Origin: Omphiscola glabra | Taxonomy: Eukaryota; Mollusca; Gastropoda; Lymnaeidae | Assembly (NCBI GenBank): GCA_964017045.1 | Contig: OZ024794.1 | Span: forward strand, 30,041,815 to 30,105,814 | Reading direction: 5' to 3' | DNA length: 64,000 nt | Part shown: one piece after another, positions 11,946-25,889 of the stretch | Layout of the letters: every line of letters starts with the position of its first letter | Position numbering within the stretch: the stretch's first letter is position 1 | Made by a program: the position numbers and the translations under genes | The notes under the pieces: model-generated | Databases searched by the model: none | What the model saw: only the letters and a program-made list of their open reading frames with translations | What the model was told of the DNA's origin: nothing

Positions 11946-13640
11946 TGTAGCGTGTGGGGTTTTAACGGGGAATGGTTTCATTTTTCTGGGATTATTAACT
12001 AGACGGGTTTTTCTTTTCCTTGGGTTTCTTTAGTTGTTCTTTCGTGTTAGTTAAACTTTGCATGGTTCATCTGTCGTTATAACTGGTGTTAGTTAAACTG
12101 TGATGGTTCATCTGTCGTTATAACTGGTGTTAGTTAAACTGTGCATGGTTATTTGAAAAGTTTCATCTGTGTTTATATTCCATGGACGGGAGTATTCTCT
12201 CTCTCTCTCAACCCCCCATGCCTTGTATTTAGTAGTTTACTGCTCCGTCAATAGACATTTGTAATCCCTGAATTTTTTTCTTTTTTTAAATGTACGTCAG
12301 ACTTGTATTTTGTCTGTGCGCCGTTAGATTGCACTAAAACAGAGGTTTATGAAATTTTTTAAATAAAACTAAAAAAAACATGGCTCCTCTTTTCTAATTC
12401 TTAAAAACCGTAATACTTGAGATCACACAGGGGGATAAGAAAGGGGGGGGGGGAGGGAGGACTTTTACCAAAATTTAATAAATGAACAAAAAGTAGTGAT
12501 ACATTTTTCGATGGTTCGTACAGAATTAAAGCATTAGCCTCACTTTGAAAATACTAACAACATATTGCTTTTCTCTTCGGGTTACGTGGTACCCGCTTAA
12601 AACTGGTATAGTGTGGATGACAATAGGGTGGGGGAAGAGACTGCTATTCGGTTAGGTCAAATGAGCGGGGGTGGGGGGGGGGGAATTATAGAAAAAATTA
12701 TGGAAAAGATTATGGAAAACTTCCGGGGTAGAAAATGAATAAAAAAATAGAAAGCCATTAGATGTAAGGTAGAATTCGAGAGGACAGCAAGAGAGATGTG
12801 CTCGAACGTTGGTGGGTGAGAGAGTTAATACGGGGGGAAAAGGGACGGAAGAGAGGTAAAGTAAGTCCACTGTGATTGGTCGTAACGAGGACGGGGGCGC
12901 AAAAAAGTTTGAACAAGTGAATGAGAACACGACATTCATGACATGTTGTACCAAGAGCCCTTGTGGTCGCTTCTATCCAATTGTTTGGAGATGAGGCAAT
13001 GTTTATCCTTGTCGATATCCCGAAGCTTTTACAGTACATCTGTCCGAGGGGCGCCGTCCAACCTTACCTAGATACGCCTTCTGGAGGCGGGTAAAAACAT
13101 TGGCTTAGACAACATTGTCTGGAGAAGGTGTTATATGCCTTTTTTTTCTCCCCCCTACTTTTAGTTAGTGGTAAAAAAATCGAAAGACGCTAACGGAAAG
13201 GTTTTATTAAATAAAATGTAAACATACGAAATGCTTTTAAAATCTATTCCATGAAAAGGTTAATGCATAGTGAGTTCATATTTATATCATGTTAATCGAG
13301 AGTTCATGATTTAACTGACTATTTTTTTTTATAGTCTAAATATATATATAAAAACATTATAAGAAATGCCACAATTACTTACTGCTCTTAAAGTAGTTGA
13401 TTTTATAAAGGTGTGATCACTTGACTAATTAAGAATTTTTTCTAGCTGCCAATAAATTACTTGAACTATGTTAATTTACTTTCGTGGACAAGAGTTGCGT
13501 CCGTTGTAAGACTTCTGGATCTAATCGTAATCTTTGTTTTGTATGTGACGTACATGGCGGCCTTTTGCGACATATACCTCTTTCATATTTTATATAATAC
13601 GTCAACTTCATTAAAAAAAATAGGCATTCCTTATATGTAT
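11946..13640. other. Intergenic, small repeats only
   Basis: Two to three copies of a roughly 40-bp unit (TGGTTCATCTGTCGTTATAA) lie at about 12,060-12,155. The rest is unique AT-rich DNA with a G run near 12,446. No gene recognised. Confidence 0.6.
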
Positions 13641-13700
13641 ATAGTGTGTGTGTGGTGTGTGTGTGTGTTTGTGTGAAAGAGAGAGAGAGAGAGAGAGAGG
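13641..13700. repeat. GT and GA microsatellites
   Basis: A GTGTGTG-rich stretch is followed directly by an AGAGAG run ending at about 13,699. Confidence 0.95.
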
Positions 13701-13756
13701 CGGGGAATGAAAAGTAACTTAAAAGGTCACCAGCATATTGTGCTTCATTCACTCTT

Positions 13757-13982
13757 TCAAGTCACACACATCAAGTCACACACATCAAGTCACACAATCA
13801 AGTCACACAATCAAGTCACACAATCAAGTCACACAATCAAGTCACACACATCAAGTCACACACATCAAGTCACATACATCAAGCCACACAATCAAGTCAC
13901 ACAATCAAGTCACACAATCAAGTCACACACATCAAGTCACACACATCAAGTCACACACATCAAGTCACACACTCAAGTCACT
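13757..13982. repeat. 14/16-bp CA-rich minisatellite
   Basis: About 15 copies of ATCAAGTCACACA with or without an extra CAC, giving a mixture of 14- and 16-bp units. The mixed period leaves several frames open, and those frames are not genes. Confidence 0.95.
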
Positions 13983-14065
13983 ATAACGTGACTTTTATGT
14001 CACACGTTCGTCCCATTACAACAAAGTACAGATCTTTCCTTCTCCACTGCTAACCTCTATAGCGC

Positions 14066-14257
14066 CAGAGGCGTAGCTAAGGGGTCACGCGGGGAACAGA
14101 TATCCCTCGGCACCCAGACTAGTTGGGGGCGTTCCAGAGGGTTTTGGTCGTATTTTATTGATGAAAATAATGGTTGCCATATATTTGAGGGTGGGTGGCG
14201 TAAAAATAAATCTTGTCGTCACCCTCCCTGGTGCCAAACGCTCCAACTACGCCTCTG
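14066..14257. mobile_element. hAT-like MITE, family A, copy 2
   Basis: A 192-bp element bounded by CAGAGGCGTAGCTAAGG and its near-complement AACTACGCCTCTG. The flanking octamers TATAGCGC and TATCTCTC match at 5 of 8. The predicted open frame across it is an artefact. Confidence 0.7.
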
Positions 14258-14539
14258 TATCTCTCTCTCCCTCCCACCCTCTCATAAAGTCCATCTTACG
14301 ACGACTCGAAAGGTTTATTTACGATAACGCGAAAGTTTTCGTTCTATACGACACCCGTGCCTTGGGTTACCTAATGAGCGAATTCCACTGATTCGAGGGC
14401 TGCGTCGATTCTGGACCCTGATTTTAACCCGTACATTTCCATGTGATTACTTCCGGTCTGGCGTAATAAGGTGTAATGAGAAGGGTCACGATAGGATCCG
14501 ATCGAATTTTGTTTCTCGCGTGAAGGAGTCTACAGCGTC

Positions 14540-14840
14540 GTTTAGCGAAGCCTTGTATCATGCTGACATAATCAGCACCTTTACAACGTTGCCTTGTATC
14601 ATGCTGACATAAGAAGCACCTTTAAACGTTGCCTTGTATCCTGCTGACATAATCAGCACCTTTACAGCGTTGCCTTGCATCGTTTCGACATAATTAACAC
14701 CTATACAACGTTGCCTTGTATCATGCAGATAATCAGCACCTTTAAATCAACATTGCCTTGTATCATGCAGATAATCAGCACCTTTAAATCAGCATTGCCT
14801 TGTATAATGTAGACCTAATCAGCACCTTTACAACGTTGCT
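14540..14840. repeat. 41-bp minisatellite
   Basis: Seven diverged copies of a 41-bp unit with core TTGCCTTGTATCATGCTGAC and ATAATCAGCACCTTTA. Nothing is recognised between 14,841 and 15,319. Confidence 0.93.
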
Positions 14841-15319
14841 GCCTGCCTGCCTGCTGCTGATGGCGGTCTATTCTTGGTCTAAACTCGTACAAAATGGCAA
14901 GGAATGTTATTTAATAATCTATTTTAAATATTTTAACCGTAAAATCTGAATCTTAAACAATGTCGTACCGACTCACATTATTAATATATTTTTAAATAAG
15001 GTTATAAAATCATATAATCGCTCTTAAAGTCCATATCATTTGCCATTAAAAGGAAGTGCTGTTTTTTCTATATGTGATGGCTGATTTTTGTGCCTAAGTA
15101 ATACTTTACTTGTATTACGTTTAAATGTTTCTAACTTATTTTTTTTTAATTTTTTTAAAATCTTTATCAGAATGTGTATGGATATGCAGAAAATGAATAT
15201 TGTACAATATGTTAAGAAAACTGTTGTTGTTGAATCAATGAGAGAATCCTATCGCACCTGATCTGCAATTGTTTTATATTCCAAGGTTGAATCTACTTTC
15301 CCCGGTGATGTGATCTGAT

Positions 15320-15552
15320 CCATTTTTTGAGATCTCACTGATCTGTTCTTTGATACCTCACTGATATGTTCTTTGATATCTCACTGGTCTGTTCTTTGAT
15401 ATCTCACTGATCTGTTCTTTAATATCTCACTGGTCTGTTCTTTGATATCTCACTGATCTGTTCTTTAATATCTCACTGATCTGTTCTTTAATATCTCACT
15501 GATCTGTTCTTTAATATCTCACTGATCTGTTCTTTGATATCTCACTGATCCC
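15320..15552. repeat. 23-bp minisatellite
   Basis: Ten copies of a 23-bp unit made of ATCTCACTGATCTGTTCTTT plus GAT or AAT. Confidence 0.96.
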
Positions 15553-15644
15553 AGTCGTATAATAAAGCTGTTAGTCGATAACATCAATCTTACAAAGAAT
15601 CAACGTTATCGACTCTCCTGGGGGGGTGTAAGGTAAGGTCAGGG

Positions 15645-16085
<441 letters not shown>

Positions 16086-17149
16086 AGAATATTGCGATGA
16101 CGAAGATTTGAAACTATTTAGTCGACGAGACATCAAAATGTCTTGGATGTCTTATAAGACATGTAAAAAATAAAGTGGGGGGGTGGCGGGGAGGCCATGC
16201 AATAATTATATAGTCAGTCAATTGCCATCTGTTCTAAAGATTCTACGTCCCGTTGCATAGCGTCTGCATTTTTTAATCAATCTTTTTTTAACATATGCAC
16301 CTACACACAAGCACACCAACACCGGTCGTCTCGCTGACACAATCTATTCTGTCTCATCCAGAAAAATGAAGAAGAGACAAAAAAAGCGGGAGGCAAGTGG
16401 GGGGAGGGGAGAGAGATAATCGAATGTGGTTATCGATACACCAAAATGGGCCCCATAAATTGGAGGGTTTCGTCGGGCCAAAAAAAAAAAACGCGCATTG
16501 CTCTCTGCAGCGCTTTCATTTAGTTCTCAAAGATTTACTCACTGACGCTTCCGAGTGGCCCGGCAGTAATCTGTGTATGAGACAATCACTTAGCGGGGGG
16601 ATCTGCCTCTTTATGGGCTCTTCCCCTGCGACACTTGGAAAACACGATTTTCCTATTTCAAGAATTGGGGGGGGGGGGGGGGGGGCGGAGGTTATGATGT
16701 TATGTTACAGATACATCCAAATAAATGTATCCTAAAAGATACAATTTAATTCAAGGAAATGGGTTGCTTCTTTGATGAATTTGACGCCTTCCCCCCCCCC
16801 TCTAAAACACACACAAACTTTTTTTCCATTTAAAAAAAAAAAAATGTGTTAAAAAAATTAATGACTATTAATTTCCACGAACACAACACAACACAACACA
16901 ACACAATTATTGTTGTCGCGAAGAAAAAAACAACAACTAATAATTGGTTGTGTTTTATGTATAGCCAAATTATACATGTTAAAAACCTAATAATTCCTGT
17001 CAGCGATGTCACTGATGATGCACGTCATCGTTTGCGTCATATGTACACTTATGTTTAATTTAAAAAATTATTAATGTTTGTAACATATGAAGGAAAGACA
17101 AAGAGTTAAAGCGCTAATTAAGTTTAAAGGGAGATACAAAAACTTACAA
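16086..17149. other. Intergenic, nothing recognised
   Basis: Unique sequence with G/C homopolymers near 16,667 and 16,791 and an ACACA-rich patch near 16,881. No gene signal. Confidence 0.55.
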
Positions 17150-17612
17150 AGGGTTGGGGGGAGTGGGGAGAGAGAGAGGGGGGGGGAGGGAGAGAGAGGG
17201 TGGAAGGGAGAGAGAGAGGGGGGAGAGAGAGGGGGGAGAGAGAGGGGGAAGGGAGAGAGAGAGGGAAGAGAGAGGGGGAAGGGAGAGAGAGAGAGGGGAG
17301 AGAGAGAGAGGGGGAAGAGAGTGAGAGAGAGAGGAGGGGGGAGAGAGAGTGAGCGAGAGGGGGGAGAGGGGGATAGAGATTAAGAGACAGAGGGGGAGAG
17401 AGGGAGAGAGAGGGGGGGGGAGAAAGAGAGAGGGGGGAGAAAGAGAGAGAAAGGGGAGGGAGAGAGAGAGAAAGGGGAGGGAGAGAGAGAGAGAGAGAAA
17501 GAGAGAGGGAGGGAGAGAGAGAGGGGAGGGGGAGAGAGAAAGAGAAAGGGGAGGGAGAGAGAAGGGGAGAGAAAGAGAGAGGGAGGGAAAGAGAGGGGGA
17601 GGGAGAGAGACA
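17150..17612. repeat. GA-rich polypurine tract, about 460 bp
   Basis: Irregular GAGAGA, GGGAG and GAAAGAG words cover about 460 nt with hardly any pyrimidine on the plus strand. Arg/Glu/Gly and Ser/Leu/Pro open frames here are low-complexity translations. Confidence 0.98.
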
Positions 17613-17832
17613 TATACGAGGAATCAAAACACGTCAAAAGCCAGGCATGCAAATACTCCCACGATTCACACCATTGCTTACACTAAATTCAATTAAAAAA
17701 CCTATATTTAAAATATAGATTTTTATTATTAAAAATCGATAAATAATTCAAATTACGATATTCAGTTTGTGCGGCTTTGAATAAGGGGAATGAACTACTA
17801 TATATTTTTCAAAAATGAATTATTTCCCTTAC

Positions 17833-17872
<40 letters not shown>

Positions 17873-18199
17873 TTCCTGGTGTAATTAACTGTTAAGATAA
17901 AACATCATTTTAATCTCAGGCTGTACTCTAGAATGCAGCATGAATGCAATAGACACAGATGAAGACTTGATAAATTCAGTATAACACACGTTGACTTCCA
18001 ACATGTAATTATGTATGAGCACGTCACTTTTATTTTAAAGTGGATTCGTATTCATCTTCGTATTGATACTGTTCCATAAAAATCGTTGACGCAATCTTGA
18101 TATTATTTTATTTTATACAGTTTAGACATAGATTTATTTTTTTGAAAAAATATATTTTGATGTAGCTTTGATATTTCCTGAAAATAATATTCATAACAG
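17613..18199. other. Intergenic, poly-T
   Basis: AT-rich unique DNA with a T run of about 37 nt at 17,835-17,871. No gene recognised. Confidence 0.6.
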
Positions 18200-18374
18200 C
18201 AGAGCCATCGCTTTATCTTTGGAGGCCCTCCTCCACTTTTCAGTTTTAGTGCCCCCCCCCCCCTTAGAATTTAAATTGGTGGTTTTTTTCACATCACAAC
18301 TTTGGGCCTCTTATAAATCTGAGGCACCCCACCCCCTGAGCCGCCATGGTTGCCGCGCTCACGTGACGGCTCTG
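18200..18374. mobile_element. Probable hAT-like MITE, family D
   Basis: A 175-bp element with ends CAGAGCCATCG and GACGGCTCTG (imperfect inverted repeats). The flanks CATAACAG and CATAATAT match at 6 of 8. The interior holds a C run. It seems distinct from families A to C by its interior. Confidence 0.5.
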
Positions 18375-18673
18375 CATAATATGCGCGTGATACATTTAGA
18401 ACTTCTTAAAGCAAACAATGAGAAGACTCACATGTACGACATCCGTCATCCCAGATAAGTATCATATATAATAATCATTCCATAGTGGATCTTATCCGCT
18501 CCGCTCTCATTGCGCGCCAAGGTGCGCTCTCGTTCGCTGCTTCCCCATCCGTCGCGCGCTTGATCCCGGGCGCACCAATTGTACGCAAAGGATCCTATTG
18601 TAAAACGAGCGTGGTGTCATTTCACGTCAATACCCGACACATGTGACACTCCAAACCGTCAACACCCAACGAA

Positions 18674-18888
18674 AACAGCATCAGTACCCGTCACTACAAA
18701 CTCTACACAGAGTCAAAACAGCATCAGTACCCGTCACTACAAACTCTACACAGAGTCAAAACAGCATCAGTACCCGTCACTACAAACTCTACACAGAGTC
18801 AAAACAGCATCAGTACCCGTCACTACAAACTCTACACAGAGTCAAAACAGCATCAGTACCCGTCACTATAAACTCTACACAGAGTCGA
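18674..18888. repeat. 43-bp minisatellite
   Basis: Five almost identical copies of a 43-bp unit containing CAGCATCAGTACCCGTCACT and CTACACAGAGTC. 43 is not a multiple of 3, so all frames rotate through the same peptides. Confidence 0.96.
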
Positions 18889-20609
18889 TACAAAAAAAAC
18901 ATTGTTGGATATATATGAAGCGCCACCTGGAATTATTATCATAGATTTACCGGTGTTTTACCGGTGCGTTATAGCTGCGTTGCTTCAACTAGTACATTAT
19001 AAATGCGTTGCTTCAGCTAGTGCATCATAGCTGCGTTGCGAAAGTTTCCGTCAGTATCCGAAAATTCCTTTGGAATGATCAAGAATGACCCAGAAAGATC
19101 AAGATTTTGCTTGTCATTCGAATACGTTTAGACTTAAAACTTTGTCATATGAGTTGTTTTTTTGTGTTTTTTTTTTTGTGTATTTTTGGGGGGTTTTTTT
19201 TGTTGTTTATGTTGTTAATTTAAACTTAATCCACATTATTAAAAGTTAGAAGTGACACCTAAAGAAAGAAACTGATTTGAAATTAAACCTTAAAGAAAAA
19301 ATATATTGCCACAAATCAGTAATTTTGAAAAAGTAATAATAATAATAATAATATTTTTTTAAAAAGATTTAATAACTCATTTAATTCATCGTCCTTGGAA
19401 CGACCTCTGGTTTTTTTTTAAATAAAAGACAATTCTTTTATAATAAATTCAGCCTCAGAGAGTAATTATTTAAATGAAAAACTTTCTCTTCTCTGTAGCC
19501 AGAATTCCTCCTGATCTTTGTTTTTACCCACACCCTACCCCAGAAACCCTATTGATTCGTCTGAGACACCACATACAACCAACAAGAAACACGGAGAAAA
19601 AGAAGGAAAGGTTAATTAATCATATGTTTTATCCAGCTCTGTTCCATCTGTGGTAACATCGGTAGATATTGCACAACGGGGGCCCTCGTCCACGGCTCGG
19701 CAAATCGAGTTTGTCCACTTCTCGTGTTTGGATAAGGAGCAGACTGGGGGCTCGTCTCAACGATTTTTTTTCCTTCTTTCCCCTTTCCCTTTGCCCTCAT
19801 CGGTGAGACCCCCCTCTGCCTTCAAAGAAGCTGGCCCTGTTTGGCCCAGCGGGGCAAATCAAATCGACTCGCGGGAGAAGAGACTCCATCCCGTCTTGTG
19901 TTCCCGCCCGGGACGCGATATCTCCAATAGCTCTCCAGCCAGCACGAGTTTTGTTTGACTAGGGCCCGGGGCGGTAGAGGAGATTGAGGAAACAGAGCAA
20001 AAATGGCAACCTGGGCCTGGACGATACGGACATACATCTCGACGAGACCTCTGGGAGGCTGCTGGAAGAGCGAGAGTGTTGGGAGAGTGAGAGAGAGGAA
20101 GGGGAGTTTGGAGAAGTGCATGCGGCGTTGGGAGAGAGCGAGAGAGAGAGAAGGTTGCAAGGATGGGAGAACACCGGTTGCCCGAGGTGTTTCCAACATA
20201 CCAAAATAAAAATAAAAACAGACGGAAGGCTCACATAATAAGAGAAGAGAAGAAAAAACGGGGGGGGGGGGGGGGCTTCACCTTCCACTGGGGCTGGAAG
20301 TTGGAAGCAGAGAATGAGATTTCAAAAAAAAAAAAAAAGTCTTTGAAATGGCCCGATGATGACCATGAAAAAGTTCAGGAAGGAATACTCAGGTGGCTAT
20401 TTTGGTGGCCTAAATATAGACACAGTGTGTTGTGACATTAATAAAGAGACATCTCCTCCTCCCCCACCACTCAACCTTTTTTTTCCCCTAAAGCCTTTCC
20501 CGTGATGTTGTCATCGCGGTGGTGGAGGGGGGGAATAAAGTATGAACAGGTTTTATTTGGTCTTTACAGTTCAGACTCTTCGTGTAGTAAGTATTACAGA
20601 AATGAAAGC
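18889..20609. other. Intergenic, no supported gene
   Basis: Includes an ATAATAATA microsatellite near 19,338 and moderately GC-rich DNA at 19,650-20,160. The latter has overlapping open frames on both strands and no family I recognise. A G run is near 20,261 and an A run near 20,324. Confidence 0.5.
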
Positions 20610-21095
20610 AAAGCAGGAGTCAGCCAATGTAGAAGCGTAAAGGAGGAGTGTGCCAATGTAGAAGTGTAAAGGAGGAGTGAGCCAATGTAGAAGTGTAAAG
20701 GAGGAGTGAGCCAATGTAGAAGTGTAAGGGAGGAGTGTGCCAATGTAGAAGTGTATAGGAGGAGTGAGCAAATGTAGAAGTGTAAAGGAGGAGTGAGCAA
20801 ATGTAGAAGTGTAAAGGAGGAGTGTGCCAATGTAGAAGTGTAAAGGAGGAGTGAGCAAATGTAGAAGCGTAAAGGAGGAGTGTGCCAATGTAGAAGTGTA
20901 AAGGAGGAGTGAGCAAATGTAGAAGCGTAAAGGAGGAGTGAGCAAATGTAGAAGCGTAAAGGAGGAGTGAGCCAATGTAGAAGCGTAAAGGAGGAGTGTG
21001 CCAATGTAGAAGCGTAAAGGAGGATGGAGCCATTTTAGAAGCGTAAAGGAGGATGGAGCCATTTTAGAAGCGTAAAGGAGGATGGAGCCATTTTA
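20610..21095. repeat. 29-bp minisatellite
   Basis: About 16 copies of a 29-bp unit with core GTGAGCCAATGTAGAAGTGT. Single-base variants are GAGC/GTGC, CCAAT/CAAAT and AGTG/AGCG. The last three copies carry a diverged GGATGGAGCCATTTTAGAAG form. All three minus-strand frames stay open because the unit has no stop, which yields overlapping pseudo-ORFs of 136-163 codons. Confidence 0.97.
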
Positions 21096-21138
21096 GAAGC
21101 TTTACGCTCAGTTCAACAGTGCATACAAAAATGCCCCA

Positions 21139-21230
21139 AATGTGCACCAGACGGCGTGCAAGTGTGCACCAGACGGCGTGCAAGTGTGCACCAGACGGCG
21201 TGCAAGTGTGCACCAGACGGCGTGCAAGTG
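21139..21230. repeat. 22-bp minisatellite
   Basis: Four perfect copies of a 22-bp unit beginning TGTGCACCAGACGGCGTGCA, about 45 bp after the previous array. Confidence 0.95.
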
Positions 21231-21714
21231 TGTGCTCGATGTGCGTGTTAGACAAAGATCGTATTTCACAAAAATAATGGGATTCTGTAAACCGATGATC
21301 ATTAAAAAACGTTTGTTTATGTTACTGAAATAGAAACAATTTAAATATGATAAAATAAATATGCTTTTCTAGTTATAGGTAAATATGTGCCATCTTTAAA
21401 AATTTATAACTATAAATTAGAAATAAATTTAAGATCATAGTTCAAGAATTATTTTAAGTATGCACCTGACGGTGAGAGTTAAGCTTTTGTATAAAAGGAT
21501 ATCGGCATTCTTTACTATCACCTACGGTTTTGTTCTGTTATTAATTTGAAAGTAAATTTAATTTTAATAGATTAATTAGACACGAACAATCTGTGTGATT
21601 ATAACAATATATATTAAGCTTTAATAATAATTTTACATTACGTATAAGCAGAAGTTTTGGCACAATCCTTTATCAGTACAACAAGACATATAAATAGGTA
21701 TAAATCAAATTTAC

Positions 21715-21716
<2 letters not shown>

Positions 21717-21788
<72 letters not shown>
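21717..21788. repeat. TA then GA microsatellite
   Basis: A TATATA run passes directly into a GAGAGA run of similar length. Confidence 0.97.
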
Positions 21789-21790
<2 letters not shown>

Positions 21791-23644
21791 TCCTACCTAA
21801 AAAGAGAGAGAGAAAAATAGGAGTTGGCGAAAAAAACAGACAGAAACAAAGTAAAGAAGAATGGAAAGGAAGTGACTTGAAGTAAAATGTAAAAGCCCAA
21901 TCAGGAAAAAGACATGGCAGTTACGTAAAATTGTGGATTTATTCTACGTAACTGTTCGTGTCTAATTTATCTGTTATAAAGCTTTATGGCCGTCCAACAC
22001 TTTTATAATTAGTTAATTAATTTTTATAGGCCTCTTATGTTATGTATTTTATCATAACCTGGGAGGGAGTGTGTGTGTGTGGGGGGGGGGGGGGGGGTAG
22101 AGGCACATGTCAATAGCAATATCTTCAAACCCGATAATGCTACAGATTTGAACTTTGGTAGGGATTTAAATTTAAAAATAAATCATCATATTCTTTAAAT
22201 ATACAGAAATATACTTGAAACGATTTATTTTTTTTTAAAAAGAATGTTTTGTAGATAGTGCGATAAGAGGGGTTATTACATTAGAATGAAAAATATAGAT
22301 GAGTGGCGTGGGGGGTTCCATTCCGGGGTCATTTTTATTAATGTCTTCAATAATTTTGTGGGGGGGGGGCGGTGCAGCAGTGCCGTATTTAGGCATGGGC
22401 ACACAGAGTAGTTTCTCAGAGCCTCGCGCTCCTAAGGGGCTCATGGCAATATCAAGTTGCCCTCAGAGTTAATAAAGATTGAAAGATCTTTAGGCAATTT
22501 AATTTGCCTTCACGTGCAGATGGGAGAAGATTTCCCAGTTTTTTTGTGTACAAGTTTTTCGATTTCCAATTCCATTTTTCGGTATTATTTTTTTTTAATC
22601 AGGGTTGTTTTTTTTGGGGGGTTTTTTTTTTTTTTTTTTGGGGGGGGGGGGGATGTGTTGATGAAAATCAAAGTGTTTTACAATAGGCGCCGAATATTCA
22701 TTGCTTAGTTATTTATCTAAAGATAGTTGAAGCAGTTTGAAACTCCTAATAAACTTTTTAAAGCTACTGACGTTTTTTTTTATACTGCTTCAACTTCCCT
22801 CAGATAAATCTATAAATCTCTTATTAATAACTATCGGAAGCCACTTTTTTTTTAAATATGGGTCCAATCTTTTTTTAACTAGTCATGACATTGATAACAC
22901 AATAATACAGTTTTAGAAAAATGGCATGTTTTAAATTGCCATACAAAAATCTATAGATCTTTTTTTTTTTTTTTTTACAAACTATACATTTTGATCTATT
23001 TAAATTTTTGTTTTTATTTTATTGTATGTGAAACTTTGAAATATTTTAAATACATGCGAAAAAGGTAATTATATTTATATGTTAATTTCTTTTCATTTAA
23101 TGACGTCAGTGCGCCTTTTTGTGACGAAACAACTTTTATTTAGAGAAATACTTTTTAAAAATTAATTTCTTAATCAAGTAGTGTAAACAAATAAATAAAT
23201 TGAATTTAAAAAGTTTTTTTTTAAAAACAGTACTTATTATTAACAACTAAAAAGAGAGGATTTGTGTAAACACAATCAGGTCAAGAGACACCGAAATGTC
23301 GAAATTTCCAATAGAATCTCTGCTGTTGCTCACCGAATAAGTGTAGAATAATTCAAAAATAAATTCAAGTATGTATCAAAATGCACCCTTGCATTTTGAA
23401 TCTATCAAAAAAATGTTAACGGGGAAAAAAAGAGGGTGGGGGTGTGGGTCAACAAACCGTGTCTATACATGAACATGAGAACCACTAAGGGGAGACAAGT
23501 AATATGGTTAATATTTCTTGTATAATAGACAGAGTATTAGGACTTAGGAGAAACGGGACAATCAGAGTTTTGGTTGAATAAGAAGATTGTTTCTTGGAAT
23601 GGAAAGGGAAATTGTGGAGTGGACGGAGACCGTTGACACTGTAT
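21789..23644. other. Intergenic, nothing recognised
   Basis: AT-rich unique sequence with G runs (about 22,081, 22,360, 22,640) and T runs. At 22,377-22,446 a piece beginning CAGTGCCGTATTTAGGCA looks like one end of a MITE, but I cannot find its other end. Confidence 0.5.
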
Positions 23645-23885
23645 CGAGATTGTGTTGATAACACCATCCAGTCAAATTAAAAGAAGATTATATTGATAAC
23701 ATTATCCAGTCAAAGTAAAAGAAGATTATATTGATAACATCATCCAGTCAAAGTAAAAGAAGATTATATTGATAACATCATCAAATCAAAGTAAAAGAAG
23801 ATTGTGTTGATAACATTATCAAATCAAAGTAAGAGAAGATTGTGTTGATAACAATTTCAAATCAATTTAAAAGAAGATTGTGTCA
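23645..23885. repeat. 41-bp minisatellite
   Basis: Six copies of a 41-bp unit with core TTGATAACATCATCCAGTCA and AAGTAAAAGAAGATT. Confidence 0.95.
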
Positions 23886-24544
23886 TGTAGAAGTTTAAAA
23901 GTAATTGAGATTCCTTGGTATATAATCCCCAGCATCTTCAGATTTTGTGAGACGTATTTGCTGTTGTGAGCGTCACCATTAAAATCCGTCCCGGTTTGAA
24001 CCCACATCGTCTCACCTATAATGTATAACGATATGTGGTAGTGACACGCCCACAGCCCAAAAACCCTATCTCCAGTTTCTTTCGGGGAGCCGTCAACGCC
24101 CACGTTGTGTGCTCCATCCCCAGTCACAGTGACAGTGCCGCCACCGGTTTAACTTCATACAAAAAAAAAGCACTGGAAGTTACTAATTTAAAGGATTTTC
24201 TTGAGCTTACAAAATTCTAATTTTAACTTTAGTTAGGTATTTATAAAACTGGACTGTGTAGATACCAAGGGGCGAAACTAAGCTGGGGCAAGATACATAC
24301 CCCCAGCAGACGACACAACCGGAATTGATATATGTTTATGTATGGTGAGGGCAACGGAGTCAGAGCATTCATTGGGCAACATTATGCCTAAATATGGAGC
24401 CTATAGATGACCAGAACCCCGCCCCTAACGCCTGAAACCCCCTCCCCCCCAAATCACCTTTTTATCCGATGGAATTGTTTGAATGAATCACTCGTCATCA
24501 CGCATAGGCCAGCCTTGGTCCAAAATAATTTCCCTAACATTGCT

Positions 24545-24940
24545 TCATGTTATCGGTTGTCCAAACTTGTCTTACATAACACACGTTATCGGTTGTCAAA
24601 AAACGTGTCTTACATAACACACGTTATCGGTTGTCAAAAAACTTGTCTTACATAACACACGTTATCGGTTGTCCAAAAACTTGTCTTACATAACACACGT
24701 TATCGGTTGTCCAAACTTGTCTTACATAACACACGTTATCGGTTGTCCAAAACTTGTCTTACATAAAACACGTTATCGGTTGTCCAAAACTTGTCTTACA
24801 TAACACACGTTATCGGTTGTCAAAAAACTTGTCTTACATAACACACGTTATCGGTTGTCCAAAACTTGTCTTACATAACACACGTTATCGGTTGTCCAAA
24901 ACGTGTCTTACATAACACATGTTATCGGTTGTCCAAAACA
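24545..24940. repeat. 37-bp minisatellite
   Basis: About 11 copies of a 37-bp unit with core GTTATCGGTTGTCCAAAACT followed by TGTCTTACATAACACAC. Variation is mainly in the A run length (2-6 A). Confidence 0.96.
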
Positions 24941-25889
24941 ATGGTCTGTTGTTCACGGGATGTAAGAGATAAATAAAACAACACAAGGGGAATAAAAATC
25001 TAAAGACGTTCTAAATTTTTAGAATGCAAATAATATTTCCGTTTAAGTACGCCCTTATTTAGTTTGTTTCTTGCTCTTTTTGTAAATATTCCGTTTTCTT
25101 TCAAAATATATTGAAATCGTTGCTTTTTTTTTAACCAGCAGGAGCTCGGTCTATAAATCTTGAGAAACTGGGGGAGAGTTCGCTGTCCTTTCAATGAGCT
25201 TTTCTTTACATAGATATTTTTCAACACCCCTTCTTTCCATTTTCGCTCACTTCTTCTAACAAACTTTTCAGATAAATAAAAAAAAAAAAAATTAAAAATT
25301 AAGATTTCTCGCTAAAGACATGACGTCCGTGTTTACGTAACGTTCTAAGATTGGGCTGAGAACTTGAGGCCTCTCATTCAGTCTCTCATCTGGAAAAAAA
25401 AGTGGCCCTTTTTTAAGAACATGTGGTTTTTACTTGTGGGGGGTGGGGTGGGTGGGTGGATGGGTAGGGGCGCAACGGCGATGCAAACCAAAAGGAGTTC
25501 TGATCGAGCGGAGGAAAAGGGGCGTTTATTTCGGGAAATAAAAGGGCCGTTGAGTGGTATTAAAAGGGTGGTGGGAATTGTTGTTAGTTTGCATAGGCAA
25601 TAAGGGGAAAGACCGGAGGAACCGAGATGATGGAAGACGATACACTTTGCCCCCCCTCTCCCCCTTCCCCCCCCCCCCCCTCAAACCGTACCCTTGGTGG
25701 TCCGGGCTGTGGAAAAGGAGCTGATGGTGAATGCATGCGCGATCCCCCGGTTGATAGAGGGAAACAACTATCATCGAAAATATGCCATGTTATGTTATAA
25801 CGATAAAAGTTTCTACAGGGTGTTTCAAACCACCACCACCCCCCACCTTTTTTTCGCAAGCTAACAAAAACAGTATGTCTACCAGTGAG
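24941..25889. other. Intergenic, nothing recognised
   Basis: Unique DNA with a C run near 25,668 and a GGGTGGGTGG patch near 25,440-25,470. Confidence 0.55.

Noticed and set aside
20571..21062. Three overlapping minus-strand frames of up to 163 codons
   Set aside because: All frames translate the same 29-bp minisatellite. A stop-free repeat whose length is not a multiple of 3 opens every frame.
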